DNA of 30,942 nt from an uncultured Oscillospiraceae bacterium (GTDB taxonomy: Bacteria; Bacillota; Clostridia; Oscillospirales; Oscillospiraceae). The notes under the pieces are model-generated. The model was not told the origin of the DNA and made no database searches. It saw only the letters and a program-made list of their open reading frames with translations. Positions within the stretch are counted from its first letter, which is position 1. The number at the start of each line of letters is the position of its first letter. The position numbers and the translations under genes were made by a program. Of this stretch, positions 8,221 to 14,928 are shown one piece after another. Location: contig CAADVN010000192.1 of the NCBI GenBank assembly GCA_900752445.1, forward strand, positions 1 to 30,942, given 5' to 3'.

Positions 8221-8249
8221 ATGATAGCCGCTATCCGCGCGAAACTCAA
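8221..8249 (-). promoter_or_regulatory. Predicted promoter of the pur operon
   Basis: On the minus strand a -35 TTGAGT (8244-8249) and -10 TATCAT (8221-8226) are 17 bp apart. Transcription is expected to start near 8214. The upstream Gx gene ends about 75 bp before it, with no strong terminator between. Confidence 0.6.
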
Positions 8250-8325
8250 GTTTTTCTTGACCAGGAGTTCATTTTCGGCCAAACTCACAAGAAAGCGGGA
8301 AAGCCGGGGCCGCCTTTGTGGGTTT

Positions 8326-8835
8326 TTACCCCTGTTTCCTCATGAGCTTCCGGAGCGCCCTTGTGAGGTACATGGCGCCCAGCCCCGTGAACACGCCCGT
8401 CACGATGCCGGCCGCGATGAGCGCCGGCGCCCAGACTATGAGCCCCGGCGTGCCCGAGACCCAGATGGCCACGGCGAGTTGCCCGGCGTTGTGCGCCAGC
8501 GCCGCCAGCACGCTCACGACCCAGACGAGCTTCTCGGGAAAAACCTTTATGAGCAGGCACATGACAAGATAGGCCGCGGCGCCGCCCGCCACGGAGAACA
8601 TCAGGGCCGAAAACCCGCCCGCAAAGGCGCTGCCCAGTATGAGCCGCACGACCAGCACCGCGCCGGCCTCCTTCCGGCCCAGCACGAGCATCGTGACCAT
8701 CGTTATTATGTTCGCAAGTCCCAGCTTCACGCCCGGCACCGGCACGATCGGCGGTATCTGCGCCTCGGCGATGAAGATCGTCAGGGCCACGGCGGTCAGC
8801 GCCGCGAGCAGCGTCAGCTTCTTCGTCTTCGTCAT
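8326..8835 (-). CDS. Gx transporter family / 'heptaprenyl diphosphate synthase component I' membrane protein
   Basis: This 169-residue, very hydrophobic protein has about five predicted membrane segments, beginning LTLLAALTAVALTIFI and containing the family blocks VPGVKLGLANIIT and LVVRLILGSAFAGG. It matches Pfam Hpre_diP_synt_I. Despite that name it has no prenyltransferase motifs and looks like an S-component-like small transporter; the substrate is unknown. Start ATG overlaps the stop of the NusG-II gene by 4 nt. In many Firmicutes these two genes travel together, so they likely serve one function at the membrane. Confidence 0.85.
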   Translation of the reverse strand: MTKTKKLTLLAALTAVALTIFIAEAQIPPIVPVPGVKLGLANIITMVTMLVLGRKEAGAVLVVRLILGSAFAGGFSALMFSVAGGAAAYLVMCLLIKVFPEKLVWVVSVLAALAHNAGQLAVAIWVSGTPGLIVWAPALIAAGIVTGVFTGLGAMYLTRALRKLMRKQG

Positions 8836-9188
8836 GGCTCCGCCCCCACTACTTCCACTATCAGCCTGTGCGGTATGCAGGCAATGGGCACCAGCGAGCC
8901 CGTGATCTTCCCCTGGTGCACGCAGATCTGGTCCGGGCAGTCCGCCTCGATGACCGAGATCGCCCCGTGCTCCACGTGGACGATATTATAGCCAAGCTCC
9001 GTCTCTATGCGTATATCATAGGGGAGGGCCACGGCGTCGAGGTCTATCTCCTCGTACAGCTCGCCGTCGAGCGTTATCCGCGCCGTCCTCCCGCCCGTGT
9101 CTCCGCTTCTGAGCAGCAGAAAGGCTCCGACGCCCAAAATGAAGAGCGCGGAGAACAAAACTATCCAAAACTTCGTCTTACGCCACAT
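8832..9188 (-). CDS. NusG domain II-containing membrane-anchored protein
   Basis: This 118-residue protein has one N-terminal membrane segment (about residues 8-26, FWIVLFSALFILGVGAFLLL) followed by an extracytoplasmic NusG_II domain with the hallmark DCPDQICVHQG and PIACIPHRLIVEV. It is not a transcription factor; it shares only the small beta fold with NusG. The two conserved cysteines after the membrane anchor could be redox active or bind a ligand, but this is unproven. The ATG lies only 7 nt from the predicted -10 box, an in-frame TAA sits within that box, and no later start keeps the anchor. The message therefore looks leaderless. Confidence 0.87.
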   Translation of the reverse strand: MWRKTKFWIVLFSALFILGVGAFLLLRSGDTGGRTARITLDGELYEEIDLDAVALPYDIRIETELGYNIVHVEHGAISVIEADCPDQICVHQGKITGSLVPIACIPHRLIVEVVGAEP

Positions 9189-9194
9189 ACCACC

Positions 9195-9223
9195 ATTTTA
9201 GTGTACCTCTCACCCGTTGTCAA
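9195..9223 (-). promoter_or_regulatory. Predicted promoter of the nusG-II/gx unit (leaderless)
   Basis: A consensus -35 TTGACA (9218-9223) and -10 TAAAAT (9195-9200) with 17 bp between them read leftward. The +1 expected 7 nt after the -10 is the A of the ATG at 9188. The -35 overlaps the -35 of the divergent FHA-SEDS promoter. Confidence 0.7.
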
Positions 9224-9245
9224 CAGGGCGCTGAAATGGTATAAT
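9217..9245 (+). promoter_or_regulatory. Predicted promoter of the FHA-SEDS/PBP unit
   Basis: A -35 TTGTCA (9217-9222), 17 bp spacer and perfect -10 TATAAT (9240-9245) read rightward. Start of transcription is expected near 9252, giving a leader of about 27 nt. The TTGTCAA heptamer serves both strands. Confidence 0.75.
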
Positions 9246-9278
9246 GACGTTTACGCAATTTCCGAAGGGGGTGGCGAT

Positions 9279-11036
9279 TTGCCCGATATCCCTGATCTCA
9301 CGCAATACATTATGACCGGCACGAAGTATCTGCTGCCCATCCTGGCGCTGTGGATACTCCTGCGCTGCATACGCTCCATGCTCCGCGAGCGCTACGAGCC
9401 CGAGACCTGGGCCTGGCTGCTCGACGAGGACGGCGCCGCCGTGCCCGTATGCCACTGGGAGAGCATAATAGGCCGGGCCGCCTCCTCCGACGTCGTCATC
9501 GACATGCCCGGCGTCTCCAAGCTCCACGCCTCGCTCCAGCGCGACGGAGACGGGGACTGGACGCTCTCCGACCTGCGCTCGCGCGAGGGCACATACGTGA
9601 ACGGCGAGGAGATAGACATACTCGAACCCGTCGAGGACGGGGACACCCTCGAGTTCGGCGACGCCGTCATGACCTTTCGCGAGATAGACGCCGAGGAGCG
9701 CGCCGCGCTCGAGCGTCGCCGCAATGCGCCCGGCAGGTTCATCGGCCCCGGCATCACCCTGCTCATACTCTCCATCTTCCAGGCCTTCCTGACGCTCGAA
9801 TTCACCGTGACGGCCAAGGAGGAGTACCTCTTCCCCATCTGCCTCGGCTTTTTCGCGCTCATGGTCACGGAGTGGTTCTGCTACCTCGTGACGCGCAGCG
9901 TGCGGCGCACGGGCTTCGAGCCGGAAACGCTGGCTTTCTTCCTTACGACCCTCGGCACGGCGGTCTGTGCCTCGGGTACGCCCGAGGACATGTTCAAGCA
10001 GACCGTCTTCATCATCCTCGGCGTCGCGCTCTACTTCTTCCTGGGCGCGTGGCTCAGGAGCCTCGAGCGCGTCAAGGCCTCGCGCTTTCTCGCCGCCGCG
10101 GCGGCGCTCGGCCTGCTCGCCGTGAACGTGGTCTTCAGCGAGGCCGTCTTCGGCGCAAAGAACTGGCTCCAGATAGGCGGGGTCAGCTTCCAGCCCTCCG
10201 AGCTCGTCAAGGTGCTCTATATCTACACCGGCGCCGCGACGCTCGACAGGCTCTTCGCCCGGCGGAACCTCTTCGTCTTCATCGTCTTTTCGGCCATCTG
10301 CGTCATTGCCCTCGCGCTCATAGGCGATTTCGGCACGGCGGTCATCTTCTTTGCGACCTTCCTCGTCATCTCCTTCATGCGCTCGGGCAGCTTCGCCACC
10401 ATCTTCCTTGCCGTCTCCGGCGCGGCAATGGCGGGCTTCCTCGTCATATCCGTGAAGCCCTACATCGCGGACAGGTTCTCCACCTGGGGCCACGTCTGGG
10501 AGGACGTCTGGGACACGGGCTACCAGCAGACCCACGCCATGAGCGCCGCCGCCTCAGGCGGGCTCTTCGGCAAGGGCGCGGGCGAGGGCTGGCTCAAGGA
10601 CATCTTCGCCGCTGAGACCGACATGGTCTTCGGCGTCGTCTGTGAGGAGCTGGGCCTCATCCTCGCCGTGCTCGCCATGTTCGCCGTCATCGCGCTCGCG
10701 CTCTTTGCCGTGCGCAACGCCGCGCAGGGCAGGAGCACCTTCTATGTCATAGCCGGCTGCGCCGCCGTCAGCCTCATGATGGTCCAGATGGGCCTGAACG
10801 TCTTCGGCTCGCTGGATATCCTGCCCTTCACCGGCGTCACCTTCCCCTTCGTCTCGAAGGGCGGCACCTCGCTCATATCGTGCTGGATGCTGCTGGCCTT
10901 CGTCAAGGCCACGGACACGCGGCGCGACGCCAGCTTCGTCGTCAGCCGAGACAAAGCGCCCAAGCGGAGATATGAGGACGAGGACGACTACGAGGACTAC
11001 GACGGCGGGGAAGAAAGTGAGGGTGCCGGGGCATGA
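9279..11036 (+). CDS. FHA domain fused to a SEDS (FtsW/RodA/SpoVE) glycosyltransferase
   Basis: This 585-residue membrane protein is predicted to polymerise lipid II glycan during elongation, division or sporulation. One membrane segment (about 16-30) precedes a cytoplasmic FHA domain (about 55-145) with its phosphothreonine-binding residues: G65-R66, S80-x-x-H83 and N108-G109. About ten membrane segments of SEDS type follow, with the family blocks KNWLQIGGVSFQPSELVK, the catalytic-Asp block ETDMVFGVVCEELG and FPFVSKGGTSL. The C-terminal tail is highly acidic. I choose TTG 9279 because AAGGGGG lies 7 nt upstream; the in-frame ATG at 9312 has no ribosome binding site. It overlaps the PBP gene by 4 nt, the usual SEDS-bPBP pairing. 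The FHA domain implies control by Thr phosphorylation. Confidence 0.92.
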   Translation: MPDIPDLTQYIMTGTKYLLPILALWILLRCIRSMLRERYEPETWAWLLDEDGAAVPVCHWESIIGRAASSDVVIDMPGVSKLHASLQRDGDGDWTLSDLRSREGTYVNGEEIDILEPVEDGDTLEFGDAVMTFREIDAEERAALERRRNAPGRFIGPGITLLILSIFQAFLTLEFTVTAKEEYLFPICLGFFALMVTEWFCYLVTRSVRRTGFEPETLAFFLTTLGTAVCASGTPEDMFKQTVFIILGVALYFFLGAWLRSLERVKASRFLAAAAALGLLAVNVVFSEAVFGAKNWLQIGGVSFQPSELVKVLYIYTGAATLDRLFARRNLFVFIVFSAICVIALALIGDFGTAVIFFATFLVISFMRSGSFATIFLAVSGAAMAGFLVISVKPYIADRFSTWGHVWEDVWDTGYQQTHAMSAAASGGLFGKGAGEGWLKDIFAAETDMVFGVVCEELGLILAVLAMFAVIALALFAVRNAAQGRSTFYVIAGCAAVSLMMVQMGLNVFGSLDILPFTGVTFPFVSKGGTSLISCWMLLAFVKATDTRRDASFVVSRDKAPKRRYEDEDDYEDYDGGEESEGAGA

Positions 11037-12316
11037 AAAAAGTCAAACGCCGCGCCACAGCGGCCCTGCTCATAGCCGCCATGCTCGTCGTGGGCCTCGC
11101 GGTCTACCTCGTCCGGCTCGCCGACAACGGCGGGGCCTGGGCCTCCTATTTCAACGGCGGCACCCCGGGCGGCACCATCCTGGACCGCAACGGAGTCGTG
11201 CTCTACAACTCCGATGAAAACGGCAGCTCCTTTGCCGCCGACTGGGCGACGCGGGTCGCCTGCTACCACCTCATAGGCGACGCAAACGGCAACGTGCGCA
11301 CCGGCGCACTGCGCCAGTTCCGAGACAAGCTCGCGGGCTACAGCTTCATAGAGGGCACGACGAGCGGCGAGACCTTCTCGCTCACCGTCGACTCCTACCT
11401 CAACACCGTCGCATACTCGGCCATGGCCGGCAGGAACGGGGCATGTATGCTCATAGACTACACGACGAGCGAGATACTCTGTATGGTCTCCACGCCGAGC
11501 GACGACCCTGCAAACCCCAGCTCTGAGCCGGCGGACGGCACATACCTCAACAAATGCCTGAGCGCCTCCTTCACACCGGGCTCGGTCTTCAAGCTCGTGA
11601 CCCTCGCCGCGGCCATCGAGAATATCCCTGACCTCTTCGAGCGCAGCTTCTGGTGCGAGGGCAGCGCCGTCGTCGGCGGCTCCACCCTCACCTGCACCGG
11701 CGCGCACGGCACCCAGAACATCGAGCAGGCGCTTGCAAACTCCTGCAACTGCGCCTTCGGCCAGCTCGCAGTGGAGCTCGGGCCGGATACCATGGCGGAA
11801 TACGCGGAGAAGCTCGGCATCACCGCTGAACTGCAGCTGGACGGCATGGACGTGCTCCCCGGCAGTTTCACCAAGGGCGAGGCGGGCTCCATAGGCCTCG
11901 CCTGGTCCGGCGCGGGCCAGTACGAGGACCTCGTCTGCCCCTACGCGCTCGTGAGATACGTCGCGGCCATCGCCAACGGCGGCTCGATCTACGAGCCCAC
12001 GCTGCTCGGGCACGGCTCGCTTGACAGCAAGACCCAGGTCCTGTCCGCCTCGACGGCGCAGAGGATATCCGAGATGATGAATTACAACGTCCAGAACGCC
12101 TACGGCAGCTGGGTCTTTGGAGGTCTGAACGTCTCCGCCAAGACCGGTACCGCCGAGGTCGGCGACGGTACGAGCCACGCCTGGATAACAGGCTTTCTGA
12201 ACGACCCGGAGCACCCCTATGCCTTTGTGGTCGTGCTCGAGCACGCCGGCGGCGGCCTCGCCAACGCCGGCCCCGTGGCCAATGCCGTGCTCCAGGCGGC
12301 AGTATCCGCTGGTTGA
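11033..12316 (+). CDS. Small class B penicillin-binding protein (peptidoglycan transpeptidase)
   Basis: This 427-residue protein has an uncleaved N-terminal anchor (about residues 9-28), a short stalk with GTILDRNGVVLYNS, and a transpeptidase domain. Active-site motifs are in order: S184-V-F-K187 (TPGSVFKLVT), S237-C-N239 and K370-T-G372. At 427 residues it lacks the long pedestal of PBP2/PBP3 and resembles PbpA-type proteins of the actinobacterial and clostridial pbpA-rodA pairs. ATG overlaps the SEDS gene stop (ATGA), so it is the likely partner of that glycosyltransferase. Whether the pair serves division, elongation or sporulation cannot be read from the sequence. Confidence 0.92.
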   Translation: MKKVKRRATAALLIAAMLVVGLAVYLVRLADNGGAWASYFNGGTPGGTILDRNGVVLYNSDENGSSFAADWATRVACYHLIGDANGNVRTGALRQFRDKLAGYSFIEGTTSGETFSLTVDSYLNTVAYSAMAGRNGACMLIDYTTSEILCMVSTPSDDPANPSSEPADGTYLNKCLSASFTPGSVFKLVTLAAAIENIPDLFERSFWCEGSAVVGGSTLTCTGAHGTQNIEQALANSCNCAFGQLAVELGPDTMAEYAEKLGITAELQLDGMDVLPGSFTKGEAGSIGLAWSGAGQYEDLVCPYALVRYVAAIANGGSIYEPTLLGHGSLDSKTQVLSASTAQRISEMMNYNVQNAYGSWVFGGLNVSAKTGTAEVGDGTSHAWITGFLNDPEHPYAFVVVLEHAGGGLANAGPVANAVLQAAVSAG

Positions 12317-12342
12317 CAGGGCGGAAAAGGACATGTTAAACT
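12313..12342 (+). promoter_or_regulatory. Possible promoter of the HD/STAS-kinase unit
   Basis: A consensus TTGACA (12313-12318) contains the TGA stop codon of the PBP gene. A weaker -10, TAAACT (12337-12342), follows at 18 bp. It could uncouple the downstream pair from the cell-wall operon. The -10 matches only four of six bases. Confidence 0.4.
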
Positions 12343-12367
12343 TAAGTATTAGAGGAGAGGTGTTAGC

Positions 12368-12931
12368 TTGGGCCTTTTTCTTGAGGCGCTGGCCTTTGCC
12401 GCGCAGGCACACGGCGAGGCAACGCGAAAGGGTGGGAAAACGCCCGCCATACTTCATGCGGCGGAGGCTGCGGCCATTGCCGCCACGCTGACGGACGACG
12501 AGAGGGTGCTTGCCGCCGCGGTTCTGCATGATACGGTGGAGGACACGGACGTGAGCTTGGAGGATCTGCAAGCCCGTTTTGGCGGGCGGGTATCTGAGCT
12601 CGTTGCCTCGGAGACTGAGGACAAGCTTCGCGACCTGCCTGCTGCTGAGACTTGGCGCAGGCGCAAGGAGGAGAATATGCAGCGGCTTTTCGACTCCCAG
12701 GACCGGGACGTGCAGGTCCTCTTCCTCTCCGACAAGCTCTCGAACATGCGCGCATTCTACAGGCAGAAGCTGCAATATGGAGACAGGCTCTGGGAGCTCT
12801 TCAACCAGCACGACCAGGAGCAGCACCACTGGTACTACCGCACGATAGCCGGCGCTCTCCCTGAGTTGGAGGGCACGCCCGCCTGGCGGGAATATGACTG
12901 GCTGATAAAACAGGTTTTTGAAGAAGAGTGA
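12368..12931 (+). CDS. HD-domain phosphohydrolase (RelA/SpoT hydrolase-like)
   Basis: This 187-residue protein has HD-superfamily metal-site residues: H30 in ILHAAEAA, the HD pair in VLHDTVEDT and a later D in LFLSDKLSNMRAF. The block order resembles the hydrolase half of RelA/SpoT and small Mesh1-like proteins, so hydrolysis of (p)ppGpp or another nucleotide is the best guess. No synthetase domain is present. The start is TTG 12368 with AGAGGAGAGG 7 nt upstream; no other start precedes the conserved N-terminal helix. It is followed closely by the STAS-kinase gene, suggesting a shared regulatory task, but its substrate cannot be told from sequence. Confidence 0.8.
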   Translation: MGLFLEALAFAAQAHGEATRKGGKTPAILHAAEAAAIAATLTDDERVLAAAVLHDTVEDTDVSLEDLQARFGGRVSELVASETEDKLRDLPAAETWRRRKEENMQRLFDSQDRDVQVLFLSDKLSNMRAFYRQKLQYGDRLWELFNQHDQEQHHWYYRTIAGALPELEGTPAWREYDWLIKQVFEEE

Positions 12932-12941
12932 GGTTTTGCAA

Positions 12942-14114
12942 GTGAGTTCCCACATGGAAGAAGGGCGGCTCGTTTTGCCGCTGACGGGACACATTGACTC
13001 GGCAAATGCGACGGGCGCCGAGGCAGAGCTCATGAAGGAGCGGGAGAACACGCCTCACGATGGGCTGACGCTCGATCTGGAAAAGCTGGACTACATCTCC
13101 AGCGCCGGGCTGAGGGTGATACTGAGGCTCAAGAAGCTGGAGCCAGAGCTCAAGCTCGTGAACGTATCGGCCGAGGTCTACGAGGTCTTCTCGATGACCG
13201 GCTTCACGGAGATGATGCCGGTGGAAAAGGCCTTCCGAAAGCTGACCGTAGACGGCTGCGAGCCCATAGGCCGCGGCGCGAATGGCACCGTCTACCGTAT
13301 AGACAAGGACACTGTCGTGAAGGTCTACCACAATAACGACAGCCTGCCGGATGTGCAGAGGGAGCGCGAACTCGCGCGCAAGGCCTTTGTGCTTGGCATC
13401 CCCACCGCGATACCCTACGACGTTGTAAAGGTCGGAGAGAGTTATGGCTCGGTGTTCGAGCTGCTCAATTCCAAGTCCTTCTCCAAGCTCATACAGGCTA
13501 ATCCGGAGAAGCTTGACGAGTATGTGGGCATCTATGTCGATATCATGCGCAAGCTGCATTCGACGGAGGTAAAGCCCGGCGAGGTGCCGTCCATGAAACA
13601 GACCGCGCTGGGTTGGGAGGACTACATACGCCGCGGCCTGAGCGAGCCCTATGCCGACAAGCTCATGCGTCTTTTGGGCGAGATACCAGAGCGGAATACG
13701 CTGCTGCACGGCGACTATCATACGAACAACATCGTTGTACAGAACGACGAGGTGCTGATCATAGACATGGACACGCTCTGTGTAGGGCACCCTGTCTTTG
13801 AGCTGGCCTTCATGTGGCTGGCCTTTGTGGGCTTTGGTGAGCTGGAGGAGCGGATGAGTGCGGACTTTTTCAAGCTCTCCGGCGCAGTTACCTCACTGCT
13901 CTGGCGCAAGGCTCTGTGCCGCTATCTGGACGGCGAGGACGAGGCTTTTGTGGATTCTGTGGAGGAGAAGGCGATGGTCATAGGCTACGCCCGGCTCATG
14001 CGCCGCACGCTCAAGCGCGGCGGACTGGAGACGGAATTTGGCCGCGCCACCATAGACCACTGCCGCGAGCGGTTATATGAGCTGCTCGACAAGCTTGACT
14101 CTCTCTGGTTTTGA
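12942..14114 (+). CDS. STAS domain fused to an aminoglycoside-phosphotransferase-like kinase
   Basis: Two modules are visible in about 390 residues. The first ~95 form a STAS (anti-sigma-factor antagonist) domain, with LTLDLEKLDYISSAGLRVIL holding the serine that is phosphorylated in SpoIIAA-like proteins. The rest is a protein-kinase-like phosphotransferase: glycine loop GRGANGTVYRI, Lys in VVKVY, catalytic HGDYHTNN and metal-binding IDMDT. This arrangement resembles the paralogous family TIGR02172. I favour GTG 12942, 8 nt after GAGTGAGG; TTG 12918 (overlapping the HD gene) and ATG 12954 are alternatives. Substrate could be a small molecule or a protein. The terminator after it overlaps the left end of an IS remnant. 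Confidence 0.82.
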   Translation: MSSHMEEGRLVLPLTGHIDSANATGAEAELMKERENTPHDGLTLDLEKLDYISSAGLRVILRLKKLEPELKLVNVSAEVYEVFSMTGFTEMMPVEKAFRKLTVDGCEPIGRGANGTVYRIDKDTVVKVYHNNDSLPDVQRERELARKAFVLGIPTAIPYDVVKVGESYGSVFELLNSKSFSKLIQANPEKLDEYVGIYVDIMRKLHSTEVKPGEVPSMKQTALGWEDYIRRGLSEPYADKLMRLLGEIPERNTLLHGDYHTNNIVVQNDEVLIIDMDTLCVGHPVFELAFMWLAFVGFGELEERMSADFFKLSGAVTSLLWRKALCRYLDGEDEAFVDSVEEKAMVIGYARLMRRTLKRGGLETEFGRATIDHCRERLYELLDKLDSLWF

Positions 14115-14134
14115 CGGGATAAGAGAAAAATGGG

Positions 14135-14172
14135 CCCGTTGCAGAATTTTTCAATTCTGCGGCGGGTTTTCT
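14135..14172 (+). terminator. Terminator after the STAS-kinase gene
   Basis: A 14-bp stem (14135-14148 with 14153-14166, two G-U pairs) and a TTTC loop are followed by TTTTCTT. Its left arm is mostly the IS inverted repeat, so the element appears to have supplied the terminator. Confidence 0.85.
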
Positions 14173-14343
14173 TATGCCCAAGGAGATTATCACAAAGAGA
14201 ATCGTCGTGAAATTTGCGGATGTTCAGCTAAAATGTGTGCAACAAAGCGGTCCCAGGCGATTTGCCTGCATCTATGTGGACAATTATTCTGTTTTTGCGG
14301 GGCTACGAGATCATTTTCATGGACACACGGTCCGGAGCCTGCC

Positions 14344-14524
14344 CTGTTCCCGCTTCATCCAGAAAGTCTTCTTGAGCACAAGCTCCTTGGGCCTGTCCTG
14401 GTCCCTGGCCCGGCAGGGACAGCCGCTGCAGTCCTCACACCGGTACCAGGCAGCGGTACTGACAGGCCTCCTCCAGTTTCCGGCTGGAATAGATCCCACA
14501 CAGATAGCCGTGGACCAATACCTT
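14344..14524 (-). pseudogene. Transposase fragments, IS1182 family (DUF772 piece joined to zinc-ribbon piece)
   Basis: From 14524 to 14462 one frame reads KVLVHGYLCGIYSSRKLEEAC, which resembles the N-terminal DUF772 helices (consensus like K-x-L-x-Y-G-Y...YSSRKIE-x-A-C). From 14448 to 14344 a second frame reads WYRCEDCSGCPCRAR and then KELVLKKTFWMKREQ, resembling the cysteine-rich segment of the same transposases. In an intact protein these pieces are separated by the DDE catalytic region, so an internal deletion plus frameshift has joined them. It cannot encode an active transposase. Family recognition is from motif memory only. Confidence 0.6.
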
Positions 14525-14608
14525 GACAGGTGCGTTCTACCGTGGCGCTCGCATACCGTACACTGGTCTTGCTTTATTATTGCTTTCACACACTAAGAAT
14601 AAAGCAAC

Positions 14609-14656
14609 GAGCGAGATTTGGAAACCCTTTCGGGCTCCAAATCTCGCTCATTTTTT
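14609..14656 (+). terminator. Strong hairpin with T run inside the IS remnant
   Basis: A 14-bp perfect stem (GAGCGAGATTTGGA at 14609-14622 with its complement 14636-14649), topped by a smaller CCC/GGG pair, is followed by ATTTTTT. No plus-strand gene lies directly upstream. It sits near the 5' end of the element and may shield the transposase from outside transcription or stop read-through. Confidence 0.7.
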
Positions 14657-14710
14657 GGGGCTTATTTTGCAACGGGCCCTTTGCTGTTCAAGGGCGGCGG
14701 CTGAGGATGC

Positions 14711-14755
14711 AAAAAGGCGCTGCTGCCGGCACATACGCTCAGCAACAGCGCCTTT
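14711..14755 (-). terminator. Terminator of the tRNA-Ser gene
   Basis: A stem of about 16 bp (14755-14740 with 14728-14713, including wobble pairs) is followed on the minus strand by TTTTT. It begins at the last base of the tRNA CCA end. Confidence 0.8.
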
Positions 14756-14843
14756 GGCGCAGCGGGTGGGATTCGAACCCACGTGATGTCTCCATCAAAC
14801 TGATTTCGAGTCAGCCCCGTTATGACCACTTCGATACCGCTGC
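14755..14843 (-). tRNA. tRNA-Ser (anticodon CGA)
   Basis: The minus strand folds as a class II tRNA. The acceptor stem is GCAGCGG (14843-14837) with CCGCTGC (14765-14759), then discriminator G and an encoded CCA. The anticodon stem-loop CTGA-CTCGAAA-TCAG gives anticodon CGA, reading UCG. A long variable arm (GATG/CATC) and a T arm GTGGG-TTCGAAT-CCCAC complete it; the long variable arm is typical of serine tRNA. It has its own promoter and terminator, and the divergent padR promoter lies just upstream. Confidence 0.95.
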
Positions 14844-14855
14844 ATAGTACTGTTT

Positions 14856-14884
14856 ATTATATACACAGCCTCCCGAAAAATCAA
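14856..14884 (-). promoter_or_regulatory. Predicted promoter of tRNA-Ser
   Basis: A -35 TTGATT (14879-14884), 17 bp spacer and perfect -10 TATAAT (14856-14861) lie on the minus strand, ending 12 bp before the tRNA 5' end. Confidence 0.7.
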
Positions 14885-14899
14885 GGCTCATTTTTGCGC

Positions 14900-14928
14900 T
14901 TGACAGGGGTATATCGCAGTGCTATACT
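14900..14928 (+). promoter_or_regulatory. Predicted promoter of padR-DUF2812
   Basis: A consensus TTGACA (14900-14905) is followed after 17 bp by TATACT (14923-14928). A palindromic operator fills the spacer and overlaps the -10, which suggests repression by its own PadR-like product. Confidence 0.75.

Larger units (their letters stand above)
14132..14679 (-). mobile_element. Remnant of an IS1182-type insertion sequence
   Basis: A 548-bp segment is bounded by perfect 12-bp inverted repeats, GGGCCCGTTGCA at 14132-14143 and its complement at 14668-14679. Inside, the minus strand holds two pieces of an IS1182-family transposase in different frames. No clear target-site duplication is seen (flanks AAAT and TTTG), which fits an old insertion. 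An intact member would be about 1.5 kb or more, so most of the element is gone. It separates the STAS-kinase unit from the tRNA-Ser gene. Confidence 0.65.

Noticed and set aside
8868..9278. In-frame 5' extension of the FHA-SEDS gene back to 8868
   Set aside because: It would run through both divergent promoters and antisense to the NusG-II gene; the strong ribosome binding site is at 9265-9271 before TTG 9279.
10997..13051. Long open frame of 684 codons on the minus strand opposite the PBP, HD and STAS-kinase genes
   Set aside because: It is antisense to three genes with clear catalytic motifs, has composition typical of GC-rich shadow frames (Arg/Ala/Gly/Val rich) and no recognisable domain.
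14174..14596. Possible plus-strand protein of 140 codons between the STAS-kinase gene and the tRNA
   Set aside because: It lies over the minus-strand transposase fragments, has no ribosome binding site and resembles no family.
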